This document shows, in pieces, positions 46,744 to 57,936 of a DNA stretch of 64,000 nt. Position numbers and translations under genes: made by a program. The DNA comes from Palaemon carinicauda (Eukaryota; Arthropoda; Malacostraca; Decapoda; Palaemonidae). The notes beneath the pieces are model-generated. The model did no database searches. It had not been told where the DNA came from and was given only the letters and a program-made list of their open reading frames with translations. The number at the start of each line of letters is the position of its first letter. Positions within the stretch are counted from its first letter, which is position 1. Where the stretch lies: assembly GCF_036898095.1 (NCBI RefSeq), contig NC_090729.1:72455257-72519256 (forward strand). The letters run 5' to 3'.

Positions 46744-47677
46744 TTTAGGTTTTTGGTAATTTTGCTTAACAAGTTATAGATTTATTTTATATCTCTCCGC
46801 CATTTATAGGCCTCTTCGATTAACTTTCCATTTATTATAAACTTATAAAAATTAATTTTTATGTTTGTTTATATGCGACCTTTCCTAATAGTAGGCGGTC
46901 CTTACTTGGAACCGAAGTTAATTAACATTGAGCCCGTCATATCGTATTTCCTTTTAAGAATTTATGCTTTTTTAATTTTAATGTTTTTGAAAGAATTTCT
47001 TTGATAGTCTCGTACTGTTTTCAAAGATGAACTAACGTTAAGTTTAGTCTCCGCAGTTGTTGACGTTCAGAACGTTCAACATGCGCTCTATCGTTACGAT
47101 AGAGAGAGAGTATTTCACGGTTTCACGTTGCAGTAAGAGTAAACCGATTCTAGCGTTTCGTTCATTCTTTCTTAGCTTAAATGGTTTTAATTCTAATAAA
47201 GGAACTTTTTATTTGGGAAACCTTTCAGTTTTTTTCCTTTATCAAATAATATGTTTTAATGATATATAATTGGGCTCATCTCTCAGGTTCTAAGTCAAGA
47301 GAGAGAGAGAGAGAGATAGAGACGGAGGGAGAGAGAGGAGAATAAACGTTTCGTTCAAGCGGGTAACGTTGTTCTCGTTTTTTACTCTTCTCCCTAGTCG
47401 CTATAGGGGAAGAAGGTAAAACGTTTCTAGAGTTTTATTCTTGTTCCCAGGCTTTATGCGGTGAGAGATTTTAAACGTAGTTTATTTGATCTAGTGTTTA
47501 GTCTCTTTTCCAGCCACTGAATTCTTTATCTTTCATTATGTTTTTCTGTTACATTGTAAAACTGTTTTCGCAATTACTACCTTTTAATGAAGGATAGGAT
47601 TGCGTGTTTCAGGTACAAATCACTTAAAGTTTCGAGTTCAGTGAAATAAGTGCAAACAGAAAATCAAAAGTGATAAA

Positions 47678-50040
47678 GTGATATGCGCAAAGTGTTACAG
47701 TGTTGCGTTCGAGGGTTCGTCTGTTCGTGCCAGTTGTTCACCTAGTCCGATACCTCTTACAAGCTCCCAAGCCCAGGGGAGAAGTAATGTCGAAGGACTT
47801 ATGGGTTCCACAGGCCTTGATCGACGAACAGACTTTTCCCTCCGTGGTTTCGGGTGTATCTACACACGTTGCCGACGTGATCACCCCACCCACACAAAGA
47901 CGAGAGAGCCCATTTATTCCTCGTCTGCGGAAGAGGTTTCTCGCAGAAACCATGGACCAAATCTTGCAGCTTTTAAGTGCAAGTCGGTCCCTTCCGCGCA
48001 AGTCCTACGGCCTAGGTGTAGCCACTGGGTCAGTTCGGACTCGCTCCAGTCATCCGACGACTGCACACCTCCCAAGAGAGGCAAGGTGGTACCGCAACAG
48101 GCAGTAACTCCGTCACAACGGACAGTAGCTCCGTTTGTTGCCGTCTTTCATAGACCCTAGTGGTCCATGCTGCAGACTATACAGTCTCAGCTTGCTCCTT
48201 CATGCAGGAGTATCGTGCTGAGAAGGTTGACAATGCACCTGTTAATCTACAACCTGCCACGGTTGTGCGCTCAGCAGATACTGCGGCTGCCTGCTCCCAC
48301 ACTCCACCTGTGAGAGCTCCACCTCCGATGCGCAGTCGACCTTGCCAGACGCATGTTCATGCTGCACCCTCCATTGACATGCGTGAGCTACCGCATCAGC
48401 AGTGGGAAGGTGCTGTAGAGCTGCCGTGTTTTGACACAATGCGGCATGCTCCGCAACCCATGCGGCATGCTCCGCATCCCATACGGCATGCTCCGCAACC
48501 CACGGCAGTCCCTCCCACACACCAGCACTCCGCTTTTGTTGTTGCCAGCTCCCACACTCCGACTGCGGAGAAGGTTGACGATGCACCCGTGGGCCTACAG
48601 CCTACCACGGTTGTGCGCCCGGCATGGCTTCCTGCTCCCTCACTCTTGTTGTGAGAGCTCCTCCACCCATGCTCAGTCAACCCGGCCAGATGTATGATGA
48701 CTCCCACAGACACACGGAGCACTCCGTTGCCGTGCGTGAGCTACCACAAGCTGCCGTGTTTTGACACGGTGTGTCAGCCTCCGCAACACACTGTGGTTAC
48801 CGCCACTCGCCCGCAGCAAACTAGTCAGTCAGGAGTTGAGGCTTCCCCACACAACTTTGGTTGTTGCCAACTCACAGACTGTCAAACAGTTACATGACGT
48901 TGCCTTCTGGTCTGCTACTAATACACCAGTGCTGTATGTCCTCACGCTCCTGTTGTGGTTGACAGTTCAGTTTTTGACAGTTCACAGACTGTCAAGCAGT
49001 TACATAACGTTGCCTTCTGGTCTGCTGCTTTTGCACCAGTGAAACCCTCACTGAGATAACCTAGCTTTTCTCGGACATGGTTTCTGTAGATGAGAAAGTG
49101 CTGTTCTCCCTCCTTCTGATATTCCCTTGAGGACTCTGTCATTTGGAGAGGAGCCTTAAGCTGCTTAGCCTCCTATGGACTTTAATTAAAGCATAACATG
49201 CTTCTAGGGAATGTAAATGGTTCCGCTTCAGTCGCTAACCCCGTCTGTTGCCACACCTGCTCCCATAGACCTTGGGCTTTGTTGCAAGACATGCAGTCCA
49301 AGCTTAGTCCTTGATAGAGGATTTTTTACGGAGAAGAACCTTCTTGCCAACGACCTTCCTACCGGTTGGTTGTACGCCCTGTTGACGCTGAGGTATCCTA
49401 CTCACGTCCGCCAGTTGAGATGGTTCCTCCACCGGTGCGACCCAGTGTGGGTTGCCAGTCGCACGTTGACGTTAAGCTACTCTCGGAGGTGGTTGTGGAC
49501 GTTCAGTGTGTCACTGGGAAGACGTTCAACAACCAGCAGAGGTGACTTGTTGTGACGCAGTGCGGCAACCTCAGCAACCCAATAAGGGGTTGTCTGCACT
49601 ACCCAGACAGTCTAGACAGTTTCGGGTTGTCGCTGTACTTCCTCGCATCCCCATGGTTGACAGTTCACAGACTGTGCAGCAGTACCATGATCTTGTGTCC
49701 GGCTCCGTCACGCATCCACCAGTGCGACCGGATTCAGCGAGTCAGACGTTGCCCACTCCGTTGCCGTTTCCTCATCAGTTTCGGATGAGAAACCCTCTGA
49801 TGAGGACATGGCTGAACAAGACGATCAACCCCCAGCCCTGCTATCCATCCAGAAGATGCTGAAGAAGGAATACGGCCCTGTCAGGCTGTGGATGAGTCTG
49901 GTTAGGACACTGTCATCCGTGGTTCAATTGGTGTCACTTGGAAGACTACACCTCCGTCCTCTTCGGTTTCATCTAGCTCTTCACTGGAAAAGGACAAGAC
50001 GCTAGAAGCGGTCTCGATCTCGGTTTCCGGAAGATAAGTC
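47678..50040 (+). pseudogene. gag: Gag region of element 4, decayed, with repeat blocks
   Basis: Placed before RNase H and YR, hence gag by position. Overlapping frames 47678-48160 and 47700-48107 each seem to hold parts of one protein (LIDEQTFPSVVSGVSTHVAD, PFIPRLRKRFLAETMDQILQ, SSDDCTPPKRGKVV), implying compensating shifts. A Pro/His/Ser-rich part follows, with a tandem block of period about 348 (GAGAAGGTTGAC at 48220 and 48568), a CGGCATGCTCCGCA run (48442-48500), and recurring ACAGACTGTCAA segments (48877, 48974, near 49668). Acidic sequence near 49790-49860 may be the Gag C-terminal part. No zinc knuckle is visible. The assignment depends on context. Confidence 0.5.
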
Positions 50041-50080
50041 TGGTCTAACTTGATGAAAGGACTTTATCAACCTTTTATAG

Positions 50081-50480
50081 GGTCTTCCCCTGACTGTTCA
50101 GACTCCCAACCACGTTCTCTTCTCAGACGCATCGGACGTAGGCTGGGGTGCGACCTTAGGCGGTAGGGAATGCTCGGGATTATGGAACTCGAGTCAAAGG
50201 ACAATGCATTTTAACTGCAAGAAGCTTCTGGCAGTACGTCTGACCTGGAAAAGCTTCAGGTCTCTCCTTCAAGGCAAAGTAGTGGAGGTGAACACGGACA
50301 ACTCCCTGCTTTGATGTTCATCTCCTAGCAAGGAGGGACCTACTCTCTGACATGGTGCGAGTTCGCTAGTGACCTCCTCTCCTGTTCAACAGGTCTAGAC
50401 TTTTCACTAGTAACAAGTTTCTTCCAAGGCAACTTGAATGTCTTAGCAGATTGTATCAGTAGGAAGGGACAATAATTCCA
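50081..50480 (+). pseudogene. pol: RNase H remnant of element 4
   Basis: In one sense the frame reads LFSDASDVGWGATLGGRECS, then NSSQRTMHFNCKKLLAVRL and EVNTDNSLL, typical of DIRS RNase H with its catalytic Asp residues. NLNVLADCISRKGQ follows near 50435. A stop and shifts interrupt it. The RT palm that should precede it is absent; gag sequence runs straight to RNase H near 50085, so an internal deletion is likely. Confidence 0.7.
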
Positions 50481-50946
50481 ACATATTGGACCCTCCACAA
50501 AGATGTATGCAAGAGACTTTGGGTCACCTGGGGCCAGCCAACCATAGATCTCTTCGCAACCTCGATGTCCAAGAGGCTCTCAATACTTTGCTCACCTATC
50601 CCGGACCCAGCAGTGGTTCTTTTAGATGCCTTTCTACTAGATTAGTCTCATCTAGATCTATATGCATTCCCTCCGTTCTAGATTGTCAACAAGGTACTGC
50701 AGAAGTTCGCCTCTCACGATGGGACAAAGTTGACACTAGTTGCTTCCCTCTGGCCCGCGAGAGAATAACTTACCGAGGTACTTCGATGGCTAGTAGACGT
50801 TCCCAGAACTCTTCCCCTAAGGGTGGACCTGCTACGTCTGCCACGCGTAAGAAGGTACTCCAAGGCCTCCACGCTCTTCGTCTCACTGCCTTCAGAGTAT
50901 CGAAAGACTCTCGAGAACTAGAGGTTTTTCGAAGGAGGCAACCAGA

Positions 50947-51974
50947 GTGATTGTTAGAGCAAGGAGAACATCCACCCTTAGAGTCTACCAATCGAAGTGG
51001 GAAATCTTCCGAAACTGGTGCAAGTCAGTATCCGTATCCTCGACTAGTACCTCTGTAACTCAAATAGCTGACTTCCTCTTATATCTGAGGAAAGAGCGAT
51101 CTCTTTCAGCTCCCACTTTCAAGGGTTACAGAAGCATGTTGGCATCAGTCTTCCGTCACAGAGGCTTAGATCTTTCCAACAATAAAGATCTACAGGACCT
51201 CCTTAAGTCTTTTGAGACCACGAAGGAGCGTCGTTTGGTTACACCTGGTTGGAATTTAGACGTGGTTCTAAGATTCCTTATGTTAGACAGGTTCGAACCA
51301 CTTCAATCAGCCTCCCTGAAAGATCTCACCTTTAAGACTCTTTTCCTGATATGCTTAACCACAGCTAAAAGAGTCAGTGAGATTCATGCCTTCAGCAAGA
51401 ACATCGGATTTTCATCCGAAACGGCTACATGTTCTACATCTTGGTTTTCTAGCCAAACACGAGCTGCCTTCTCGGCCTTGACCAATATCGTTCGATATTC
51501 CAAACTTATCGTATGGTTGGAAATGAACTAGAAAGAGTATTATGTCCTGTAAGAGCTCTTAAGTTCTATTTTAAAAAAACCTTTACGAGGCCTGTCTGAA
51601 GCTTTATGGTGTTCAGTTAAGAATTCATCTTTGCCTATGTCAGAGAATTCTTTATCCTATTATTTTCAGACTGTTAATACGAGAAGCTCATTCCCTTCTG
51701 AATGAGGAAGACCAAGCTTGGCTGAAGGTAAGGACACACGAAGTTAGAGCTGTCACAACTTCCGTGACCTTTAAACAAAATAGATCTCTGCAAAATATAT
51801 TCGACGCAACCTTTTGGAAAAGCTAATCAGTGTTCGCGTCTTTTATCTTAAGAATGTCCAGTCTCTTTACGAGAACTGCTACACTCTGGGACCATTCGTA
51901 GCAACGAGTGCAGTAGTGGTGGGGGCTCCACCACTACAATTCCCTAATTCCAGAACCTTTTTAATCTTTCTCTT
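50947..51974 (+). pseudogene. Tyrosine recombinase of element 4 (family B), broken near the end
   Basis: 50947-51531 gives STLRVYQSKWEIFRNWCKSV and LLYLRKERSLSAPTFKGYRS (N-terminal half), then LICLTTAKRVSEIHAFS with the first catalytic Arg. HxxR is HEVR at 51737-51748. After a shift, FYLKNV at about 51841 supplies the likely catalytic Tyr. Frameshifts near 51420 and near 51820 break it. Divergence from family A is large, with little identity outside the motifs. It joins the element circle to TTTT targets, judging from its ends. Confidence 0.82.
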
Positions 51975-52336
51975 GAAATATTTTTGGGTTGTCCGGAAGG
52001 CTAAGAAGCCTTCCGCATCCTGGTTGATTTGGCGGGTGGTCAAATTCTTTCTTGAGAAGCGCCTAGATTAGAGGTTGTGATGAGGTCCTTTAGTATGGGT
52101 TGCAGCCCTTCATACTTCAGCACCTAGGAGTCGCTCAGCATCCTAAGAGGATCGCTAGGCTCAGTAAGGAAGACGTACTTAAAAAGGCAGAGTAATGGTT
52201 CAAGTCGACTTCCTTACCAGGTACTTATTTATTTTATGTTTGTTATTTTGAATAACGGCTAAAATAAGATACGGGATACTTAGCTTCTAATGTTAACATG
52301 TATGCTGGTCTCCACCCACCACCCTGGGTGTGAATC

Positions 52337-52423
52337 AGCTACATGATCATCGGGTAAGATTAATATTGAAAAATGTTATTTTCCTTAGTAAAATAAATTT
52401 TTGAATATACTTACCCGATGATC
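52337..52423 (+). repeat. Internal complementary region of element 4 with circle junction
   Basis: The first 38 bases are the reverse complement of the left end (AGCTACATGATCATCGGGTA, ATATTGAAAAA). The rest is that of the right end (AATGTTATTTTCCTTAG, AAATTTTTGAATATACTTAC). The two halves share the AAAA that corresponds to the TTTT at both junctions. Confidence 0.92.
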
Positions 52424-52472
52424 ACGAATTTAAGGACCCTCCCTTCCTCCCCATAGAGAACCAGTGGACCGA

Positions 52473-52669
52473 GGAGAAAATTGAGTTCTTGTTGACAAGA
52501 AGTACTTGAGTACCTGCTCACAGATGGCGCTGTTGTGTACACCCCCACCTGTATAGCGATCGCTGGCATATCCCGACCTTAGATTTCTGTCGGGCAACAG
52601 AGTTGACAGCTACATGATCATCGGGTAAGTATATTCAAAAATTTATTTTACTAAGGAAAATAACATTTT
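52473..52669 (+). repeat. Right inverted terminal repeat of element 4
   Basis: Reverse complement of 46280-46457, with an extra outer stretch (ATTTATTTTACTAAGGAAAA, TAACATTTT) that the left end lacks. The asymmetry parallels that of family A. Confidence 0.9.
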
Positions 52670-53207
52670 GAGAAACACATTAGGTCTGCCTCTTTTTTCA
52701 ATGGCACACAAAATTGGCTTATTGAGAAAGTCTTTTAAGAATTTTGGTGATCAATCTATTCTGAAGAAGTGTTTCAATTCTTTCATTCTACCTTGTTTTG
52801 AGTATTGGTCTCCTGTCTGGTCTTCAGCTGCTGATTCTCATCTTAATTTGTTTGACAGGAACTTATGGTTTATTAATTTTCCTATTCCTGATCATGATAT
52901 TAATTTCTGGCCCCATCGTTCAATTAGTGAGTTATTCATATTGTATAAGATTTTTTATAATTCTGATCATCCTTTACTTTCACATCTTCCTGGACAGTTC
53001 TATCATGTTCATAATACTAGGCATGCAGTTAATTTTAATAGTCAGGCCTTCTCCATCATGAGGCTCAATACTACACAGTATTCTAGAAGTTTTATTCCAG
53101 CTGTGACCAAGGTGTGGAGTGATCTTCCTAATCGGGTAGTTGAATCGGTAGAACTTCAAAAGTTCAAACTTGTAGCAAATGTTTTTATGTTGAACAGGCT
53201 GATATAA
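52670..53207 (+). pseudogene. C-terminal part of LINE ORF2, copy 2
   Basis: KIGLLRKSFKNFGDQSILKK, CFEYWSPVWSSAADSHLNLF, AFSIMRLNTTQYSRSFIPAV and VWSDLPNRVVESVELQKFKL match residues about 670-830 of the LINE frame at 25919-28396 with scattered substitutions. It lies after the RT active site, so no catalytic residue is present. Confidence 0.88.
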
Positions 53208-53397
53208 GTTTTTATAGTTTATATGTGAAATATCTGTATTGATGTTTTTTACTGCTTTTGAAATATTTTATTAACTGTTAATTATTTCTCATACCTTTTA
53301 TATATTTCCTTATTTCCTTTCCTCACTGAGCTATTTTTCCTTTTTGGAGCCCTTGGTCTTATAGCATCTTGCTTTTCCAACTAGGGTTGTAGCTTAA

Positions 53398-53398
53398 C

Positions 53399-53474
<76 letters not shown>
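53398..53474. repeat. TAA microsatellite, tail of the LINE
   Basis: About 25 uninterrupted units at the 3' end of LINE copy 2. It is longer than the six to seven units on the first LINE, and has probably expanded after insertion. Confidence 0.92.
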
Positions 53475-54739
53475 CCCTCAAATTGTTTTGGGTAAACCTC
53501 TACTAAGAAGGAAATGCATTCTTTGGATATGTCGGAGTCCCCTTTTAGCAATATATCCCTCATAGATCTTAAACCCCTATTTCCCATTTTGGTCATGGCA
53601 GGAATTTTCTGACCTGGCACTGTTCTTCCAACCACAAATGAATCTACAAGACTATGATTGAGGAGCATCCCTCAGCATGAGCCCCTCAGAGACTTCTGCA
53701 AGAATGTTAATAACACACTTATGTGTCAACAATAAAACCTCTTTGCAAGTGAGCTTGAGACAAATCCTAAGGGATGTTTACTTTTTCTAATTTTTTCCTA
53801 GTTAATGATGCTTTCATTTGAACCAATACAGGTGCTTATGTGGCGGGATGTTGCAGCAACACCCACACCCTTGATCACACTAAACAGACAATTGTTTTCG
53901 CAACACAAACTTTCCTCTTACACTATCATAAACTGGACTCTTAGACAAAAAGGACATAAAAACAAAACATAACCTCAATACTATGTTTCTTATAAACTAA
54001 AAATGAATCATATACCAAATTAATCACACTTAAACTATTTCTTACAAGCTAAACCTAATCATAAACTTGGAGACTAAACTTACAATAAAGTAACACCATT
54101 CAAATAAACCAAAAACCCTAACAAACTTAAAATTATACTGCACACCAACACCAAGATTTGTATGTTTATATATGATATTTTATTGACACCAACAGTGTCG
54201 TCTACACAAAGCCAAATTGTCTTTCACGGCACAACCACCAATCTGTGGCAAACGGAACTATATTCTGTTCCAACTGGACTGAACAGTCAATTAATGGTGG
54301 TCATAATCGTCGTCATCATCATCATCAATCAAAATACACAGGCCAGGTCATTAACGGTTGAGCAATCCAATAGAGCAGTCTAAACACAGTCGATTACAGG
54401 CCAGGTCATCAACGAAAGATCAGCATTAAAAAAAATAATTCTCCAAAGGAGGAATTACAGCCTGCAAATTAAAAAAAAAAGAAAAACACTTACGAAAACT
54501 CCCAGCTAACTAAACTATCGCACTATAATCAAAGATAAATATTAAACTTAATGTTATTCAGAATCACTCCAAACAAAGATAAATGAATTGTACTTAATGT
54601 CGAAATAATTCAACACTTCCACGCTGGTTGAAATAATATAATGATAATAGTCCAGCATTCACACAACTGCCTCTAGCTGCAGTCAAATCAAAATAAGCAT
54701 TTGCCCAAGACATGCACTACTGTCCTAACATAGCTAAAA
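53475..54739. other. Unassigned AT-rich region
   Basis: No coding frame with a recognisable domain. It contains CAACACCCACACCC near 53855, a TCATCATCATCATCA run near 54314, and GGCCAGGTCAT repeated at about 54342 and 54399. It is the flank of DIRS element 5a. Confidence 0.45.
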
Positions 54740-56935
54740 AAGGGATTTTGACTTAGGAAAAATCTATTTTTGGGCTCAGCCATGTCGTCCTGATAGAAGG
54801 TTCCTTTAGGCAGCTTTCTAAGGGATATTTAGCTACAGTGATACTCCCAGAGAATTAACCATAGGTCTTCAGAATTCTAACTCCTGGCGCGAGTATCTTT
54901 AATATAACTTTAAGGATATCGCACAATATCAGGGGACGTATTTTCTTATATAACACATGGCAATCTTCACTCCGAATAGATTTTACTCTTTGGGGGGGAA
55001 GAGTGGTGAAATGAAGGGGAGCCGTTATCAAGGTACCTGGTGGATCCCCTCCCTGTACTACCATGGCGCCTTATTCCTTTTAAAAGTAGCACTTAAGCAC
55101 GGTGTTCTCCCACGTTTCTCTCGGTGTTGTTACTATTTTCAAGGAATATTATGCAATCTCCAGCATCTTCATCCTCTGGAAAGTTGAGTATTTAATCTTT
55201 CCTTTGTATAATTTTTAGCTCCCTTCTCACAGTTAAGTTAACATAATTTAGGTGTGTTAAGTGGAGCACTGCCATCCCCGGAGGCGGCCATTTTAAGACC
55301 TCTGTCGCACGCCATAAATGCTTTATTTAGTTACTAGTGTGACGTTCCCGGTATTTAGCTATAAAGAATTTTCTAGCTAGCTAGGCAAAATTATACTAGT
55401 GAAGATAGCATTACACATGTAATATTTCCTCTTCTGAATAAACGTTTCTCTCGTATGCAATAGGGCCTCGGTGGTATCACTCGTAGCCGAGATATCCACT
55501 CGAGTTAGGCTAGCCTAACCCATTTTAGTATACTTTAGTAACGTTTAACCTCTAGTATCTTTTCTAATAATTTGGTCGGGGATATATATATCCCCTAGAA
55601 TTATTGGTATAATTCTATACGCTTCTCTTTTAGAGAAAAGAGGATAAACCCTTCTTCCCCCCTGAGGGCCGCCATCCCAAGCAACAAACCTATCTTCCGT
55701 CATCGCCATCGAGTAGTTAACTCTGGCTTGACTGGGATAGGGTTTTACTGTCGATCCTCTTTGCTGGCGAGTATCCCGGCCTTGAAATATGACAGTAACT
55801 CAGGGTGTATTGTCTTGTAGCCGACAACGTTATCGACAGAGGAAAAGTAATTACTCTGCCGGCTACAGCGTTGTCGGCAAAAAAAGCTAGGCTTCCCTAG
55901 TCTACAACCGAAAGTGGGCAGTTTAATTGCCGCCACCTTTCTGCCTTGTAGACTAGAATACATGTCTTATATCCAGCAAGGTCACAGGCTAGGGAATCGT
56001 TATTCCCCTGCCGACCATGACGGCGCCGGTATAGGAAGCTAGGCTTCCTTGATTTACACCCGAAAGTAGGAGGCATACTTGCCTCCACCTTTCTCCTCTG
56101 TAAAATATAAGACCCTTTCCCTTCCCCTTCTGTCCCTTAGTGCCGGCCTAGCCGTCACAAATGTCCTTTGGCCGGTGTTCTACAATCATCCCCGCTTGCC
56201 GGGCTGACTGGGATACCGTCCTGGTTCCTACAAACGGCGGTTAGGTTACCGCCTCGACCAACTCCCTAACGGAAGCAAAGCTCCGGGAAAGGTTGAGCCG
56301 GCCCTGACGGCTGCCAGTGGGAAACCCATTATACTGCTGAGAATTCTTCAGTCCTCTCTTGGACTGCCCTCCACAAATCTTGTAACCGACAGTACAGCCG
56401 GCAACAGAAATTGTGGCTGGATGGAAGCTAGAATCAAGGTATTCCTCCCCTTCCATTTGAATTCTCATTCTGGGAAGAAGGCTGTAGAGGCAATAGTCCT
56501 TACACTCCCAATTATTGTACTAAACTATAATAATACAGGAGTCCCTCTTTCCATTCTTTCTCTCCCCCTGTCAGCTAGTGCCGCCAGGTACTAGCCTAAC
56601 CCGGTAGTATACCGGTAAAACTACAGTATAAGACAATACAGTAGCCAGTATTCCTGCAGTATAACAATACAGCAGTTAGAAAACTACAGTATATAATTAT
56701 ACAGTAGTGTAAAATTTCCAACATACTTTGTGTATCCTTTCACAGTCCATTGTTGAGACCGATTAAGATGTTGAGGTGAAGTATTCCTTCAACATCCTGA
56801 TGAATCCTAGATCATTGGGACACCAATTATTACCATTCAGTATTAATATTCTGCAAGTGGAGGAGTTAGTGTTGATATTCACTGACTCCGGCTCTACGTA
56901 CGAGAGTTATTCCACTCTGTATTTTCCCTAATAAA
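54740..56935 (+). mobile_element. 5' part of DIRS element 5a (family A), cut by element 5b
   Basis: Left terminal repeat (54740-55160) and most of the leader of a family-A element. The repeat starts AAAAGGGATTTTGACTTAGG and then CATGTCGTCCTGATAGAAGG. The leader matches 8050-9870 of element 1 in order, including GAGTATCCCGGC and GAAGCAAAGCTCCGGGAAAG-like segments. It stops at AATAAA (56930-56935), where element 5b starts. No gag of 5a is in the window; the rest may lie beyond 64 kb. Two hairpin-forming inverted repeats stand at 55897-55956 and 56051-56106. Confidence 0.75.
55897..55956. repeat. Hairpin-forming inverted repeat in the leader of 5a
   Basis: Perfect 11-base arms CTAGTCTACAA and TTGTAGACTAG, with further partial pairing of GAAAGTGGGC against GCCACCTTTC inside. 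A second, less perfect version is at 56051-56106, and a third at 8842-8895 in element 1. Confidence 0.7.
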
Positions 56936-57300
56936 CGGGATTTTGAGCGAAGCGAAAAATCTATTTTTGGGTGAGATAGCCATGTCGTCCTGATGGAAGG
57001 TTCCTTCAGTAGCTTCCTAAGGGTATATATGACTACAGTAGATATTCCCAGAGAATTAAACTAAAGGTTTCACAGAATTCTAATTTCTGGCGCGAGTACC
57101 CTTAAGGTTTCCCTTTAGGATATCGTATAATAACAGGGGACGCATACTTGACACGCCACATAGCTATTTGCACCTCACATAGCGTTTACGCTTCGAGGGG
57201 GGAAGTTGGTGGCAAGATATGGGAGGAGCCGTTACAAAGTTCTCCTCCTCCGTTACTGTTATGGTACTCGGATGACGTCACAAACGACGCCATCTTTGCT
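56936..57300 (+). repeat. Left terminal repeat of element 5b
   Basis: Similar to the terminal repeats of elements 1, 2 and 5a: CATGTCGTCCTGATGGAAGG, GGCGCGAGTACCCTTAAGG, then GCGTTTACGCTTCGAGGGGG. The short leader that follows (to about 57790) corresponds to 8150-8470 of element 1. A candidate donor at 57794 is damaged (CAG/ATATGT). Confidence 0.78.
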
Positions 57301-57936
57301 GACATCATAACCGCCCTCGTTCTATTGTATAAATTAGCTCTGGCCATAAAGTAACGCCTTTTTATCTTTAAATAACGTGTTTTGTGGCGAAGCTATTGCC
57401 TAACCGGAGGCATCCCTGACTCTGTTGTTCGCTTCGCAGACTTTATTTAGTCAGCCAGAACAACTATCCCGGTTTCTTAACTATTATCAGTATTAGTTAT
57501 TTAGTCTTCATTGCTAGGAATTAGTTATATTATGCCGATAGTATTCCTTAATTTCGGCGAGTATAGGTAGCCGAATTATGACGCTAGAGATACTAGCCCA
57601 GTCACCTAGGCTCGCTAGCCTAGGCGTTTTAGTTTACTTTCATGCATGATATAATAAGTGTTCCTGGTGCTATTTTTAATGAAGATATTAGGCAATTATA
57701 CAGATAAGATTCAGTGATTGCACATGGGTTTTCTCCTTCTAGAAAGTATACAAAGGGTTTTGGTCACAGCAATTGCCTAGAGAGGAAACACAGATATGTG
57801 TCTTTCCTACTTCTTTTCTAGCTTACTATCCTAAGCTATTATAAATAATAGTTAGTGATACTATTGTCAAACATGTGTATTTATATCAAGTGATATAAAT
57901 AACCCTATACTCATTTCACTCTTTCTTTCCTTACAG

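Larger units (their letters stand above)
46280..52669 (+). mobile_element. DIRS-type YR retrotransposon, element 4 (family B), 6390 bp
   Basis: Inserted in a LINE at TTTT. Terminal inverted repeats of about 165 bases, an ICR carrying the circle junction, a gag region, RNase H and a recombinase are present; the RT palm is missing. The proteins and repeats differ from family A, so this is a separate lineage. The target TTTT occurs once on each side, and the same TTTT joins the two ends in the ICR. This is what recombination between a circle and the target predicts. With gag, RNase H and YR all containing breaks, it is non-autonomous. Confidence 0.9.
46084..53474 (+). mobile_element. 5'-truncated LINE, copy 2, split by DIRS element 4
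   Basis: 46084-46279 matches 27655-27858 of the first LINE, and 52670-53474 matches from 27859 to its TAA tail. Joined, the two parts read through without loss at ACTTTTGAGAAACA. The tail is about 25 TAA units. The copy therefore starts inside RT, downstream of the catalytic motif, and could never have moved by itself. It serves as the empty-site reference partner for DIRS element 4. Confidence 0.88.

Noticed and set aside
53381..53668. Frame ending in a poly-Leu stretch
   Set aside because: Poly-Leu is the TAA tail read on the minus strand.
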